Assembly: GCF_003427025.1 (NCBI RefSeq)
Contig: NZ_QVAI01000012.1
Span: forward strand, 1 to 64,000
DNA: 64,000 nt
Direction: 5' to 3'
Source: Jiangella endophytica
Lineage (GTDB): Bacteria > Actinomycetota > Actinomycetes > Jiangellales > Jiangellaceae
A program made the position numbers and the translations under genes. Of this stretch, positions 1 to 9,507 are shown piece by piece; position 1 is the first letter of the stretch; each line of letters starts with the position of its first letter. The notes beneath the pieces were generated by a model, which did no database searches, was not told the DNA's origin, and saw nothing but the letters and a program-made list of their open reading frames with translations.

Positions 1-42
1 CGCCCGGTCGTACCCTTTCGGGTTCCCCGGACGAGCCCGGCC

Positions 43-1314
43 TCAGCCGGTGTGGCCCAGTTCGCCGTCCAGACCGGCCAGGACGGCCGCGGCCTCGGCA
101 CGCTGCGGTGAGCCCGGCGGGAGTCCGTCCATTCGGGCCCGCCAGATCTGGGCGTCCTCGCGGCCGGACGGCGACATCGCGTAGCGCCGCAGCGCGTCGC
201 CGTCACCGGCCTGCAGCAGCACGTTGCGCAGCCAGCCATGCAGCCGGTAACGCAACGCGACGACGCCCGGCGCCGCCGAGCGCGGCAGGAGGTCGCCCCG
301 GTACAGCTCGACGGCGCCACGGTGGTCGCCGCGGGTGAGCCGGTCGGCGACGTCCATGGCGTCGGTGCGCAGCTCCGTGCGCAGGCGGTACTGGCCGGCG
401 GGTGACACCAGGTCCGGGACGGCCTTGCGCAGCCGCGACATCTCCGCGCGGACGGTGACCTCGGCGGCGTCGTGCTCGTACAGCTGCCACGCCAGCTCGC
501 TGGCCGGCAGACCGTCGGGGTGCTCGGCGAGCAGGAGCAGCAGCTCGGTGTGCCGCAGGCTGAGCTCGATGCTGCGGCCGTGGTGAACCAGCAGCCCACG
601 CGGGCGGCCCAGGACCTCCAGCCGGCTGTCCGGCGCTGCCGCGACGGCTCCGCCGAGAAGCCGCAGCTCCGCCTCGACCGCCGCGACGGCGGAGCGGACC
701 AGGAACGCCGACTGCGGCGTCACGACCGAGGCGCCGCCGGTGATGTCGAGGACGCCGATGACCTGGCCGGTGCGCGGGTCGCGGATCGGAGCCGCGGTGC
801 AGCTCCACGGCTGGACGCTGCGGGCGTAGTGCTCGCTGCCGAAGACCTGCACGGTCTCGCCGACCGCCAGCGCCGTGCCGATGGCGTTGGTCCCCATGGC
901 GTCCTCGCACCAGTCGGCACCGGCCTGCAGGCGCATGCGCTCGGCCCGGCGGCGCAGGTCGTCGTCGCCCTCGGCCCACAGGATGCGACCCCGGGCGTCG
1001 CTGACGATGACCAGCACGCCCGCGTCGGCGGCGTCGTCGATGAGCAGGCGGCGCACGACCGGCATCGCGTGGCGCAGCGGGTGGGTGGCGCGGGCCTCGT
1101 CGAGAGCGTCGTCGACCAGCGTCATCGGCGAGTCGCGTCGGTCGGGGTCGACCTGCAGCGCGGCGGAGCGTCGCCACGACTCCAGGACGACCGGCCGGAC
1201 CTCGGCGTCGCCGCGTGGGTCGGACAGCAAGAAGTGCTCGTGGGCCCGGGCCGTCATGCGCCAGCGGCTGACCGGGTCGACGCCGTTCGGGAGTGCGAGC
1301 TGGAGGCTGGGCAC
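43..1314 (-). CDS. GAF-domain helix-turn-helix transcriptional regulator
   Basis: The predicted protein has 423 residues. Residues about 28-50 (FLLSDPRG to ESWRRS) and the GTNAIGTAL motif near residue 140 match the N-terminal and GAF sensor region of AcoR-type activators. The sigma-54 AAA+ domain of that family is absent; instead a winged-helix-like segment (about 245-290, with RHTELLLLLAEHPDGL) and an arginine-rich tail follow. It is therefore a small-molecule-sensing DNA-binding regulator; such genes often sit beside alcohol or aldehyde dehydrogenases, but no such target is visible here. The GTG start at 1314 is chosen because AGGAGG (1321-1326, reverse strand) lies 6 nt upstream; the next ATG (MTARAHEH) has no such site. 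It diverges from mshB. The ligand is unknown. Confidence 0.82.
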   Translation of the reverse strand: MPSLQLALPNGVDPVSRWRMTARAHEHFLLSDPRGDAEVRPVVLESWRRSAALQVDPDRRDSPMTLVDDALDEARATHPLRHAMPVVRRLLIDDAADAGVLVIVSDARGRILWAEGDDDLRRRAERMRLQAGADWCEDAMGTNAIGTALAVGETVQVFGSEHYARSVQPWSCTAAPIRDPRTGQVIGVLDITGGASVVTPQSAFLVRSAVAAVEAELRLLGGAVAAAPDSRLEVLGRPRGLLVHHGRSIELSLRHTELLLLLAEHPDGLPASELAWQLYEHDAAEVTVRAEMSRLRKAVPDLVSPAGQYRLRTELRTDAMDVADRLTRGDHRGAVELYRGDLLPRSAAPGVVALRYRLHGWLRNVLLQAGDGDALRRYAMSPSGREDAQIWRARMDGLPPGSPQRAEAAAVLAGLDGELGHTG

Positions 1315-1419
1315 GTCACTCCTCCTGGGGAGGTGGTCCGCGGACACGCCTAGAGTAGGCCGTCCGGAACCGGCGGACGGCCGAACCCCGGCGATCGGCA
1401 GACTGTCGGACCGGCTGCA

Positions 1420-1425
1420 TAGGCT
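1420..1425 (+). promoter_or_regulatory. -10 hexamer for leaderless mshB
   Basis: TAGGCT ends 6 nt before the mshB ATG, which places the transcription start at or next to the A of ATG. No Shine-Dalgarno sequence is seen. No clear -35 is visible. The same hexamer at the same spacing precedes dapD and the IclR gene. Confidence 0.5.
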
Positions 1426-1431
1426 GAGTGC

Positions 1432-2355
1432 ATGCCCGTCGACCTTCCCGACCGCCGCCTGCTGCTGGTGCACGCCCACCCCGACGACGAGTCCATCGGC
1501 ACCGGCGCCACCATGGCCCGCTACGCGGCCGAGGGCGCCCACGTCACCCTCGTCACCTGCACCCAGGGCGAGCTGGGAGAGATCGTGCTGCCCGAGCTGG
1601 CACACCTCGCGCCCGAGCACGACGACACGCTGGGGCCGCACCGGGCCGGCGAGCTGGCCGACGCCATGGCGCAGCTGAAAGTCGGCGACCACCGGTTCCT
1701 CGGCGGTCCGGGGCGCTATCGCGACTCCGGCATGGTCTGGGGGCCCGACGGTCGCCGCGCGGTCGCGCCCGACCAACTCGACCCGCGCGCGTTCTGGTCC
1801 GCCGACCTCCGCGAGGCGGCCGACCACCTGGTCGCCGTCATCCGCGAGGTCCGGCCGCAGGTGCTGGTCACCTACGACGAACACGGCGGCTACGGCCACC
1901 CCGACCACATCCAGGCGCACCGCGTGGCCACCTACGCGCGCGACCTCGCCGCCGTCCGCTCCTACCGCACCGACCTCGGCCCCGCCTGGGACGTCGCCAA
2001 GGTGTACTGGACGGCGACCCCGCGGCAGGTGCTGCAGGAGGCGCTCACGGCGCTGCGCGAGCGGGGCGGCACCGGCTTCGAGAACGCCGCCTCGGCCGAC
2101 GACTTCGGGTACGTGGTCGACCTCGCCGACATCGACGCCGTCATCGACGGTTCGCAGCACATCGACGCGAAACTGGCGGCCATGCGGGCGCACGCCACCC
2201 AGATCGACGTCCAGTGGCCGTACTTCACGCTTTCCGACCACGTCGGGCAGCCCGTCTGGGCGCAGGAGTACTTCCGGCTGGCGCACGGCCGTCGCGGCCT
2301 GGCCGACTCCGCCGGCGGCTTCGAGACCGACCTCTTCGCCGGCGTCGCACCGTGA
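1432..2355 (+). CDS. mshB: N-acetyl-GlcN-Ins deacetylase MshB (mycothiol biosynthesis)
   Basis: The 307-residue PIG-L-family zinc deacetylase removes the acetyl group from GlcNAc-Ins to give GlcN-Ins, the second committed step of mycothiol synthesis in the cytosol. The AHPDDE motif (residues 15-20) supplies His and Asp zinc ligands and the catalytic Asp; the later [13 protein letters not shown] segment supplies the third zinc His. Length and the MshB-specific stretch [14 protein letters not shown] fit the family closely. The downstream membrane-protein gene overlaps its stop codon, as in many actinobacteria. Transcription looks leaderless. It could in principle be the related mycothiol-conjugate amidase Mca, but the overall sequence and context favour MshB. 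Confidence 0.93.
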   Translation: MPVDLPDRRLLLVHAHPDDESIGTGATMARYAAEGAHVTLVTCTQGELGEIVLPELAHLAPEHDDTLGPHRAGELADAMAQLKVGDHRFLGGPGRYRDSGMVWGPDGRRAVAPDQLDPRAFWSADLREAADHLVAVIREVRPQVLVTYDEHGGYGHPDHIQAHRVATYARDLAAVRSYRTDLGPAWDVAKVYWTATPRQVLQEALTALRERGGTGFENAASADDFGYVVDLADIDAVIDGSQHIDAKLAAMRAHATQIDVQWPYFTLSDHVGQPVWAQEYFRLAHGRRGLADSAGGFETDLFAGVAP

Positions 2356-2768
2356 CCGTCGCACCCGGGGCGCCGGTGCGGTCCGGGCCGGTGCCCGGCC
2401 CGACGCTGCGGGCTCGGGTGCTGTCTACGCTCGCCGTCGCCGGCCTCGGGGCGGTCGCGGTCGCGGTGGCCGTCGCCGGGGCGTTCCTTCACCGGTGGAA
2501 CAACCCGGCCGGCATCCTGCTGGCGGTGGGTGGCGCCGTGTCGCTGGGCGTACTGGTGCGGGCGTGCGCGCGCAGCCGGGCGGGCATCGCGGTGGTCGCG
2601 TTGCTGTGGCTCGCGCCGGTGCTGGTCCTCGCTCAGCTGCCGCCGGGCGACGACCGCGTCATCCTCGGCGACGAAGCCGGCCTGGTGTTTCTCTTCGGCG
2701 GGACGACCAGTATGGCCATCGTTCTGGGCCGAGGCGTCGAGGCGAGATCGACTCGACCAGTGACGTAA
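2352..2768 (+). CDS. small four-helix membrane protein (DUF6113-like)
   Basis: The 138-residue protein has four hydrophobic stretches (about residues 22-46, 51-70, 75-95, 106-130) and little soluble sequence, so it is an integral membrane protein. The GTG start overlaps the mshB stop in a GTGA junction, indicating translational coupling. A small membrane protein immediately after mshB is a conserved arrangement in actinobacteria (Rv1171 in M. tuberculosis occupies the same place). No catalytic motif is visible and the function is unknown; a link to mycothiol is inferred only from position. Confidence 0.8.
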   Translation: MTVAPGAPVRSGPVPGPTLRARVLSTLAVAGLGAVAVAVAVAGAFLHRWNNPAGILLAVGGAVSLGVLVRACARSRAGIAVVALLWLAPVLVLAQLPPGDDRVILGDEAGLVFLFGGTTSMAIVLGRGVEARSTRPVT

Positions 2769-2832
2769 GATGCCCCGGGCAAGACCTGACTACTGACGAA
2801 TTGCGCATATTCAAAGCGATAGGTGCCCTAGC

Positions 2833-5800
2833 GTGACCGACAACCCACCTGGCCGGGGCGACGCCGCGGCCGGTTCCACTGACCGTGGCGACGCGGTCGG
2901 CGTCGAGAACGACCGGCCCGCCGACGCACCGGCGACGTCTTCCGCAGACCCTATCGGGTCGGCCGGAAACGCATCCGCCACCCCTGCCACTGAGACGAAC
3001 AGCACACCCACCCGGCCGGCCTCCGCCGAGGGCGGGCGTCCTGATGCTGCCGGGGGTGCGCCGGCACGGCGGACCACCATCGCCGCGTCGGCGGCAGCGC
3101 TCGCGGAGAAGCGGGCGGCCAAGGCGCGTGCGGCGGCGGAAGCCGCGGCGGCCGGCGACGGCGCTGTGGGCGCATCCGCGCGTCCACGGGTCATCGACGC
3201 CCGGCCCACCGGCCCCCAGCCTGCGCGCGACGACCAGCCGGCCGCAGACGAGGTTCGACCGGTGCGTGAGGGGCAGCGGCCGGAGAACGGCCGCCGCCAG
3301 GACGACAGTCGTGCCACCAGCGACCGTGGGCCGAGCGACGGCCATCGACCGGACGACGGGCGCGGCGCCAGCGACCGTGCGCCGAGCGACGGCCGACGGC
3401 CCGATGCTGAGGCCCGGCCCATGCGTGACGGTCAGCGGCCGGAGAACGGCCGCCGCCAGGACGACGGTCGCGCCACCAGCGACCGTGCGCCGAGCGACGG
3501 CCAGCGGCCCGACGCCGGAGCCTCCGAGGTTCGGCCCATGCGTGACGGTCAGCGGCCGGAGAACGGCCGGAGCCAAGACGGCGGTCGCGCCACGAACGAC
3601 CGTGCGCCGAGCGACGGTGGGAGGCCGCAGACCGGCCGCCGCCAGGACGACGGGCGCGGCATCAGCGACCGTGCACCGAGCGACGGCCAGCGGCCCGACG
3701 CCGGAGCCTCCGAGGTTCGGCCCGTGCGTGACGGTCAGCGGCCGGAGACCGGCCGCCGCCAGGACGACAGGCGCGGCGCCAGCGACCGTGCGCCGAGCGA
3801 CGGCCACCGACCGGAGGCGGCCGCGGGCAACGCCGCGGGTGCTCGTGCGCCGCACGAGTCGCGCGGTGACGCGGCGCCGTCGCGCGAGGTACGAGGCGTC
3901 GACGAGTCGCGGCGGCCGGATCAGGGCGCGCCGAACCCCGAGCCGTCCCGCGAGCCGCGGCGACCGGACCCGGCGGCACCGAGCACTGCCACGCCGCGCG
4001 ACCCGCGCCGTAGCGACGAGACGCGGGCGGCGCAGAGCGCCGAGGCCGCACCGTCGCGGGCGGAACAGTCGCGGCGGGCCGGTGAGACACCGGAGCGCGG
4101 CGGCCGCCAGGACGAGCAACCGGCCGCCGAGCAGCAGGGCCTGCCGACCCGGCAGCGCCCGACGTCGGCGCCGTTGGGTGCGGCATCGCCCCAGCCGTCG
4201 ATGCTGCCGCCGGTCCAGAAGGAGGCACGCGCGGCCGGGGCGATGCAGTCCCGGCCGGCCGCCGACGAGGCGAGGTTCGCGGCCACGGCGCAGGCGTTCA
4301 CCGGCGCCCAGGCCGCCCGTGCCCGGGTCGCCGAGCAGTCCGAGAACACGCCCGGGCCCCGCGATGCGGAGGAGCAGCGGCCCAGCGGGCCGACGCCGCC
4401 CCCGTCGGCGCAGCGGCCGGCGCCCGGTCGCTCGAACGTCAAGGACCGCAACCGCTCGGGTCAGACCCCGGTCGATCCGCGGCTGTCCGGCCCGGTCCCG
4501 ACCGCCGCGGCAGCCGCCGCGGCGGCCGAGGGCAGCGGCCAGCGCTTCGAGGAGCCGCGCGTCGTGCAGGATGCTCTCGCGGCCAAGGCCCGCGCCTCCG
4601 AGCGGGCGGGCGCCGGCTCCGACGAGTCCGGCGTCGCGGAGACCGCTGCCGCAGCAGGTGCGGTCGGCGCCGCCAGGACGGCCGAGGCAGCGACCGCGAG
4701 ACCGAGCGAGACGCCGGCGGCGACACCGAGCGAGACATCGGCCGCGACACCGAGCGAGACCCCGGCGGCGGCACCAGCCGCCGAGCAGGCCCGGCCCGGT
4801 ACGGCACCGGCCGCCGAGCAGGAGCGGCCCGATGCCGCACCGGCACCCACACCGGCACCCGCACCGGCAGCAGTACCGGCCGCCGAGCCGGCCCGGCCGC
4901 GTCCGGAACCGGGCGTGCGGGCGGCCGGCATCTACACCTCGGGCCGCGAGCCGGCCGAGGAGCCGACCCAGGAGTTCGGCGCCGTCGACGCCCCGATCGT
5001 GGCCGCCGCACCGCCGGTTGCCGCGGCGGCCGACGCTCCGCCGCAGGACGAGTCCGCCGGGCGAGCCAACCGGCGTCAGCAGCAGCGCTCCTTCGGGCAG
5101 GCCACGGCGGCCGCCCTGCTGGACTCCTCCAAGCGCGGTGACGACGGCAACGGCGGCGACGGTAGCGGCGGCAACGACGACGAGGCATCCAGTGGCCGGA
5201 GTAGGGCCAAGGTGGCAGCCCTGGTCGTCGCCGGGGTGGTCGTGGTGCTGGGCATCGGCTACGGCGTCGCCTACGCGGTGGCCGGCGACTCGCTGGCCCG
5301 CGGCGCGACGGTCGCGGGCATCGAGGTCGGCGGCATGACGCCGGAGGAGGCCGAGGAGACGCTCAACACGCAGCTCCCGGCCCTGGTCGACCAGCCGTTC
5401 CACCTGACCATCGGCGAGGAGGAGACCTCCTTCGAGGTGGTCCCGTCGGCGGCGGGCATGACGGTCGACGTGCCTGCGACGATCGACGAGATCCCGGGCG
5501 GCAGCGCCAACCCGGTGTCGCTGTTCCAGGCGCTGCTGGGCGGCGGCGAGACCACCCCGGTCCCGGCGTTCGACCAGGCCGCGCTGGAGGCGGCGCTGAC
5601 GGAGATCGCCGCTCAGGCGAACATCGAGCCGGTGAACGGCGCGGTCGCGTTCGACGGCGGTGAGGTCGTCACCAGCGACCCGCAGCTCGGCCGTGCGGTC
5701 AACCTCGACGCCACCATCGAGCGGCTCGAGGGCGCGTTCTTCGGCGCCGAGTCCACCCTGCCCGTCGGCGACGTCCAGCTGGCCATCGACGAGGTGCCGC

Positions 5801-6948
5801 CGGCGGTCAGCGCCGAGGAGGTGCAGCGTGCGGTTGCCGAGTTCGCCGAGCCGGCGATGTCCGCGCCCGTGACGGTCGTCGCGGGGGAGGAGAGCGTCGA
5901 GCTGCCGGCGGAGCTCGTGGGTCAGGCGCTCGCCATGGCGCCCGACGAGGCCGGGACCCTGCAGCCGGCGCTCGACGGCGCCAAGCTGACCGATGTCGCC
6001 CGCGACCTGCTGACCGAGGTGGGCCAGGAGGGCCGCGACGCCACCATCACCATCGAGGGCGGCGAGCCGACCGTCGTGCCGGCCGAGCGCGGCATGGGCA
6101 TCGCGCCGGAGTCGCTGAGCGCGGCGCTGCTGCCGGTGCTGACCGCCGAGGGCGACGAGCGGCAGGCCGCGGTCGAGCTCACCGAGGTCGACCCCGAGCT
6201 GACGACGGCCGCCGCCGAGGAACTGGGCGTCACCGAGGTGGTCGGTGAGTTCACGACGCGGTTCCCGCACGCCGACTACCGCAACGTCAACATCGGCACC
6301 GCGGCCGAGCGCATCGACAACACGCTGCTGCTGCCCGGCGACGAGTTCAGCCTCAACGGCATCGTCGGCGAGCGCACCGAGGCCAACGGCTTCACCGCCG
6401 GCACCATCATCAACGGCGGCCGGCTGGAGGAGTCCCTCGGCGGCGGCGTCTCGCAGGTGGCGACGACGACCTTCCACGCTGCCTTCCTGGCCGGCCTCGA
6501 GGACGTCGAGCACTGGCCGCACTCGATCTACTTCGACCGCTACCCGGTCGGCCAGGAGGCCACCGTCGCGTGGGGGGCGAAGGACATGCGGTTCAGCAAC
6601 GACACCCCTTACGGCGTCGTCGTCGACACCAGCTTCACCCCGAGCTCGTCCGGCAACCAGGGCACGCTCAACGTGAAGATCTGGAGCACCGAGTACTACC
6701 GGGTCGAGACGTCGGTCTCCGACCGTTCGAACTACTCCTCGCCGCAGACCATCTACGACACGTCGGACAACTGCTCCGCACAGGGCGGCAGCCAGGGATT
6801 CGACATCACGTCGTACCGGCAGGTGTGGGACCCCGACGGCAACCTCGTCAAGGACGAGGCGGACCCGTGGACCTACAACCCGAACCACCGGGTCATCTGC
6901 GGTCCCGACCCGGGCGAGGACGACGGCGAGGGCGGCGGCGACAACTGA
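2833..6948 (+). CDS. VanW-domain surface protein with very long low-complexity N-terminus
   Basis: The 1371-residue protein begins with about 790 residues of Ala/Pro/Arg/Glu/Asp-rich disordered sequence, then one membrane helix (about 793-815, AALVVAGVVVVLGIGYGVAY), two or more repeats of the peptidoglycan-binding YoaR-like domain that precedes VanW domains (about 830-1120), and a VanW domain (about 1140-1270, with FSLNGIVGERT and GGGVSQVATT). A C-terminal stretch has two Cys and an acidic tail. By topology the disordered half is cytoplasmic and the VanW half faces the wall. VanW proteins are not themselves vancomycin-resistance enzymes; a role in cell-wall interaction is inferred. The GTG start at 2833 is used. 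Most homologues have a shorter, differently composed N-terminus. Confidence 0.88.
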   Translation: MTDNPPGRGDAAAGSTDRGDAVGVENDRPADAPATSSADPIGSAGNASATPATETNSTPTRPASAEGGRPDAAGGAPARRTTIAASAAALAEKRAAKARAAAEAAAAGDGAVGASARPRVIDARPTGPQPARDDQPAADEVRPVREGQRPENGRRQDDSRATSDRGPSDGHRPDDGRGASDRAPSDGRRPDAEARPMRDGQRPENGRRQDDGRATSDRAPSDGQRPDAGASEVRPMRDGQRPENGRSQDGGRATNDRAPSDGGRPQTGRRQDDGRGISDRAPSDGQRPDAGASEVRPVRDGQRPETGRRQDDRRGASDRAPSDGHRPEAAAGNAAGARAPHESRGDAAPSREVRGVDESRRPDQGAPNPEPSREPRRPDPAAPSTATPRDPRRSDETRAAQSAEAAPSRAEQSRRAGETPERGGRQDEQPAAEQQGLPTRQRPTSAPLGAASPQPSMLPPVQKEARAAGAMQSRPAADEARFAATAQAFTGAQAARARVAEQSENTPGPRDAEEQRPSGPTPPPSAQRPAPGRSNVKDRNRSGQTPVDPRLSGPVPTAAAAAAAAEGSGQRFEEPRVVQDALAAKARASERAGAGSDESGVAETAAAAGAVGAARTAEAATARPSETPAATPSETSAATPSETPAAAPAAEQARPGTAPAAEQERPDAAPAPTPAPAPAAVPAAEPARPRPEPGVRAAGIYTSGREPAEEPTQEFGAVDAPIVAAAPPVAAAADAPPQDESAGRANRRQQQRSFGQATAAALLDSSKRGDDGNGGDGSGGNDDEASSGRSRAKVAALVVAGVVVVLGIGYGVAYAVAGDSLARGATVAGIEVGGMTPEEAEETLNTQLPALVDQPFHLTIGEEETSFEVVPSAAGMTVDVPATIDEIPGGSANPVSLFQALLGGGETTPVPAFDQAALEAALTEIAAQANIEPVNGAVAFDGGEVVTSDPQLGRAVNLDATIERLEGAFFGAESTLPVGDVQLAIDEVPPAVSAEEVQRAVAEFAEPAMSAPVTVVAGEESVELPAELVGQALAMAPDEAGTLQPALDGAKLTDVARDLLTEVGQEGRDATITIEGGEPTVVPAERGMGIAPESLSAALLPVLTAEGDERQAAVELTEVDPELTTAAAEELGVTEVVGEFTTRFPHADYRNVNIGTAAERIDNTLLLPGDEFSLNGIVGERTEANGFTAGTIINGGRLEESLGGGVSQVATTTFHAAFLAGLEDVEHWPHSIYFDRYPVGQEATVAWGAKDMRFSNDTPYGVVVDTSFTPSSSGNQGTLNVKIWSTEYYRVETSVSDRSNYSSPQTIYDTSDNCSAQGGSQGFDITSYRQVWDPDGNLVKDEADPWTYNPNHRVICGPDPGEDDGEGGGDN
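3256..3815 (+). repeat. coding tandem repeats in the VanW protein N-terminus
   Basis: Five imperfect units of 30-60 residues encode variations of RDGQRPENGRRQDD followed by SDRAPSDGQRPDA. At DNA level a 47-nt stretch beginning at 3490 recurs without change at 3676, so the region has expanded by slippage or unequal crossover. It encodes a disordered, strongly charged segment (residues about 142-328). Confidence 0.85.
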
Positions 6949-6955
6949 CGCGCGA

Positions 6956-6991
6956 CCACTACCGCCGGCTCAGCGCAGCCGGCGGTAGTGG
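6956..6991. terminator. bidirectional hairpin between convergent genes
   Basis: A perfect 15-bp inverted repeat (6956-6970 and 6977-6991) encloses a 6-nt loop. It lies 7 nt past the VanW-protein stop, and the right arm covers the last codons of the convergent GNAT gene. There is no U tract, as is common for actinobacterial terminators. Confidence 0.8.
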
Positions 6992-7950
6992 TACGCGTGG
7001 TGCTCGGCGAAGCCGGCCTTGCGGTACGTCGCACGGGCCGGCTCGTTCGGTTCAGCGACCTGCAGGTACACGTCGGTGGCGCCGAGCTGGTCCGCCCACG
7101 CGGCCAGCCCGGCGACGATGTGCCCGCCCAGCCCGCGCCGCCGGGCCACCGGCGCCACCTCGACCGCGGTCACCCCGAGCCAGCGTCGCCCGCTCGACGC
7201 GTCGCTGACGGCGCCCCGCGCGATGGCGACTCGCTCGCCGTCGTCGTCCACCGAGGCGAACCCGACGCGGTCGGCGTTGACCAGCACGTCGACGGCGTGC
7301 GCGGGCAGCTCACCGCCTCGGTAGTGATAGCCGGCCAGCCACGCGTCGTCGGGCCGGTCGTCGACCCGGACCCGCGGCAGCTCGGCCCGCTCAGCGCCGC
7401 GCACCACGTCGACCGACGCCACCATGACGAAGGTGCGGTCCTCCAGCGCCGGCCAGCCGCGCGCGTCCAGCACCGGCCCCAGGGTGCGACCGAGCGGCTC
7501 GGGCACCTGGAACGCCGGCACCAGCCCACGCGCCCGGTACCACCGCTCGACCAGCTCGACGGCCTCGGGCAGCGGCCGCCCGGGGTCGTCCAGCGGAAGG
7601 CACGAGTTGGCCCGGCCGGTGAACCCGCCGGAGGCCCGCAGCAGCCAGCCGCCGTGCCACTCAGGCTCCAGCGCCCGCCAGCCGTGCAGCGCGGCCGTCT
7701 CGAGGTCGCGGACGTCGCGTCGGGTCACCGTCAGCTCGGGGATCTCCTTGACGACGATGACGTCGTCGGCCCGCACCACGACCACGTCGCCACCGCGCGA
7801 CGGCCGCACCCGCAGCTCGTCGCGCGAATGGGATTCGAGGAGGCCGAGCACGTCCGTGGCGCCGAACTCGTCGCCGTGCAGACGGTAGCGAATCACGACA
7901 CGCCGTCCGACCAGGTCGGACGGGTTCTGATTCGCACTGGGCTGTCTCAT
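6970..7950 (-). CDS. GNAT acetyltransferase with N-terminal SH3-like domain (Rv0428c type)
   Basis: The 326-residue protein has an N-terminal beta-rich segment (about 14-70, VGRRVVIRYRLHGDEFG to VIVVKEIPE) like the SH3-like domain of Rv0428c-type acetyltransferases, a degenerate middle GNAT half, and a C-terminal GNAT domain (about 210-326) whose acetyl-CoA loop reads VAPVARRRGLGGHI and which ends with YRKAGFAEHHAYHYRR. It probably transfers acetyl from acetyl-CoA to an amine; the substrate is unknown. It diverges from fdxA and converges on the VanW gene. The ATG at 7950 is the only start that keeps the whole SH3-like segment. Confidence 0.82.
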   Translation of the reverse strand: MRQPSANQNPSDLVGRRVVIRYRLHGDEFGATDVLGLLESHSRDELRVRPSRGGDVVVVRADDVIVVKEIPELTVTRRDVRDLETAALHGWRALEPEWHGGWLLRASGGFTGRANSCLPLDDPGRPLPEAVELVERWYRARGLVPAFQVPEPLGRTLGPVLDARGWPALEDRTFVMVASVDVVRGAERAELPRVRVDDRPDDAWLAGYHYRGGELPAHAVDVLVNADRVGFASVDDDGERVAIARGAVSDASSGRRWLGVTAVEVAPVARRRGLGGHIVAGLAAWADQLGATDVYLQVAEPNEPARATYRKAGFAEHHAYHYRRLR

Positions 7951-8061
7951 AGGCTGACCTTGGTGCACGATGGATTGCGGGCAACGCGATACTAGGGCTG
8001 AGCACGAAAGAGTAGCCGGACCGGTATGCGCCGGAAGGGCTTGCGATAGGAGGATCCCGCC

Positions 8062-8391
8062 GTGACGTACGTCATCGCGCAGCCTTGCGTCGATCTCAAG
8101 GACCTCGCTTGCGTCGAGGAGTGTCCGGTCGACTGCATCTACGAGGGCGAGCGGATGCTCTACATCCACCCGGATGAGTGCGTCGACTGCGGTGCGTGCG
8201 AACCGGTCTGCCCCGTCGAGGCGATCTTCTACGAAGACGACGTCCCCGGCGAGTGGAAGGACTACACGCAGGCCAACGCGGAGTTCTTCGACGACCTCGG
8301 TTCGCCCGGAGGCGCAGCCAAGCTCGGTGCCATCGACAAGGACCACGCGGTCGTCGCGGCGCTGCCCCCGCAGGAGCACGAGGGGCATTGA
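8062..8391 (+). CDS. fdxA: 7Fe ferredoxin FdxA
   Basis: The 109-residue ferredoxin has two cluster motifs: Cys9, Cys17, Cys21 and Cys25 in the first half and CVDCGACEPVC (Cys40, 43, 46, 50) in the second. This is the pattern of [3Fe-4S][4Fe-4S] ferredoxins of the actinobacterial FdxA/FdxC type, cytosolic one-electron carriers. The tail (residues 60-109) is the usual FdxA extension. AGGAGG at 8048-8053 sets the GTG start at 8062. The stop overlaps the dapC start, an arrangement shared with Rv1177-Rv1178. The redox partner is not indicated by the sequence. Confidence 0.95.
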   Translation: MTYVIAQPCVDLKDLACVEECPVDCIYEGERMLYIHPDECVDCGACEPVCPVEAIFYEDDVPGEWKDYTQANAEFFDDLGSPGGAAKLGAIDKDHAVVAALPPQEHEGH

Positions 8392-9506
8392 GCACGTCGC
8401 AGGGCCGGCCGCAGCGCACACCACGCCAGCTGCCCGACTTCCCCTGGGACGCTCTCGTCCCCTACGGCGAGCGGGCGGCGGCACACCCCGACGGCATCGT
8501 CGACCTCTCGGTCGGCACGCCGGTCGACCCCACGCCGGAGGTGGTGCGCCAGGCGCTGGCCGCGGCGGCGGACGCTCCGGGCTACCCGACGACGCTGGGC
8601 ACGGTCGCGCTTCGTGAGGCGGCCGTGCGCTGGCTCGGCCGCCGGGCCGGCGCCAAGGGGCTCGACCCCGGCGCCGTCATTCCGGCCATCGGCTCGAAGG
8701 AGCTGGTGGCGTGGTTGCCGACGCTGCTCGGCCTGGGCCCCGGCGACACCGTCGTGTTCCCCGAACTGGCCTACCCGACGTACGACATCGGTGCCCGGCT
8801 GGCTGGGGCCGACCCGGTCGCCAGCGACTCCGTCACGGCGCTCGGCCCGCGTCCGGTGGCGCTGATCTGGGTGAACTCGCCGGCCAACCCGCACGGCCGG
8901 GTGCTGCCGGCCGCGCACCTGGCCAAGGTGGTCGACTGGGCTCGCGAGCGTGGCGCCGTCGTCGCCTCCGACGAGTGCTATCTCGAGCTGGGGTGGGAGG
9001 AGCGGCCGGTCTCGATCCTCGACCCCGCCGTCAACGGCGGCTCGCTCGACGGCCTGCTGGCGGTGCACTCGCTGTCCAAGCGGTCCAATCTGGCCGGCTA
9101 CCGTGCCGGGTTCGTCGCCGGCGACCCCGCGCTGGTCGGTCAGGTGCTCGCGGTACGCAAGCACGCGGGCCTCATGGTCCCGACGCCGGTGCAGGCCGCC
9201 ATGGCCGCCGCCCTCGACGACGACGCTCATGTCGACGCCCAGCGGGAGCGGTACGCCCACCGCCGCGAGGTGCTGCGGGCGGCGCTGGTCGAGGCCGGGT
9301 TCCGCATCGACCACTCGACGGCCGGCCTGTACCTCTGGGCGACCCGCGACGAGCCGTGCTGGGACACCGTCGGCTGGCTGGCCGACCGCGGCATCCTGGC
9401 CGCGCCGGGCGTGTTCTACGGCGCCGCCGGCGGCTCGCACGTCCGCATCGCCCTGACGGCGACCGATGAGCGGGTCGACGCCGCCGCCAAGCGCCTCACG
9501 CCCTGA
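8388..9506 (+). CDS. dapC: succinyldiaminopimelate transaminase DapC
   Basis: The 372-residue protein is a fold-type I PLP aminotransferase of the actinobacterial DapC group, converting N-succinyl-2-amino-6-ketopimelate to N-succinyl-L,L-diaminopimelate in lysine and peptidoglycan synthesis. Visible motifs are VNSPANPHGR (substrate and PLP region), SDECYLELGW (PLP ring Asp, Tyr) and HSLSKRSNLAGYRAGF with the Schiff-base Lys. The start is a TTG at 8388 that overlaps the fdxA stop (TTGA); a purine-rich stretch lies just upstream and translation is probably coupled. dapD and dapE lie downstream in the same window, supporting the DapC call over other aminotransferases. Confidence 0.9.
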   Translation: MSTSQGRPQRTPRQLPDFPWDALVPYGERAAAHPDGIVDLSVGTPVDPTPEVVRQALAAAADAPGYPTTLGTVALREAAVRWLGRRAGAKGLDPGAVIPAIGSKELVAWLPTLLGLGPGDTVVFPELAYPTYDIGARLAGADPVASDSVTALGPRPVALIWVNSPANPHGRVLPAAHLAKVVDWARERGAVVASDECYLELGWEERPVSILDPAVNGGSLDGLLAVHSLSKRSNLAGYRAGFVAGDPALVGQVLAVRKHAGLMVPTPVQAAMAAALDDDAHVDAQRERYAHRREVLRAALVEAGFRIDHSTAGLYLWATRDEPCWDTVGWLADRGILAAPGVFYGAAGGSHVRIALTATDERVDAAAKRLTP

Positions 9507-9507
9507 G

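Noticed and set aside
2659-6888. Uninterrupted minus-strand frame of about 1400 codons opposite the VanW gene
   Set aside because: High GC makes the complementary frame free of stops. Its translation is Arg/Gly/Val-rich with no domain, while the plus strand has clear VanW domains and codon-position bias.
2833-6948. Vancomycin resistance from the VanW domain
   Set aside because: VanW domains are widespread in wall-associated proteins; none of vanHAX is present here.
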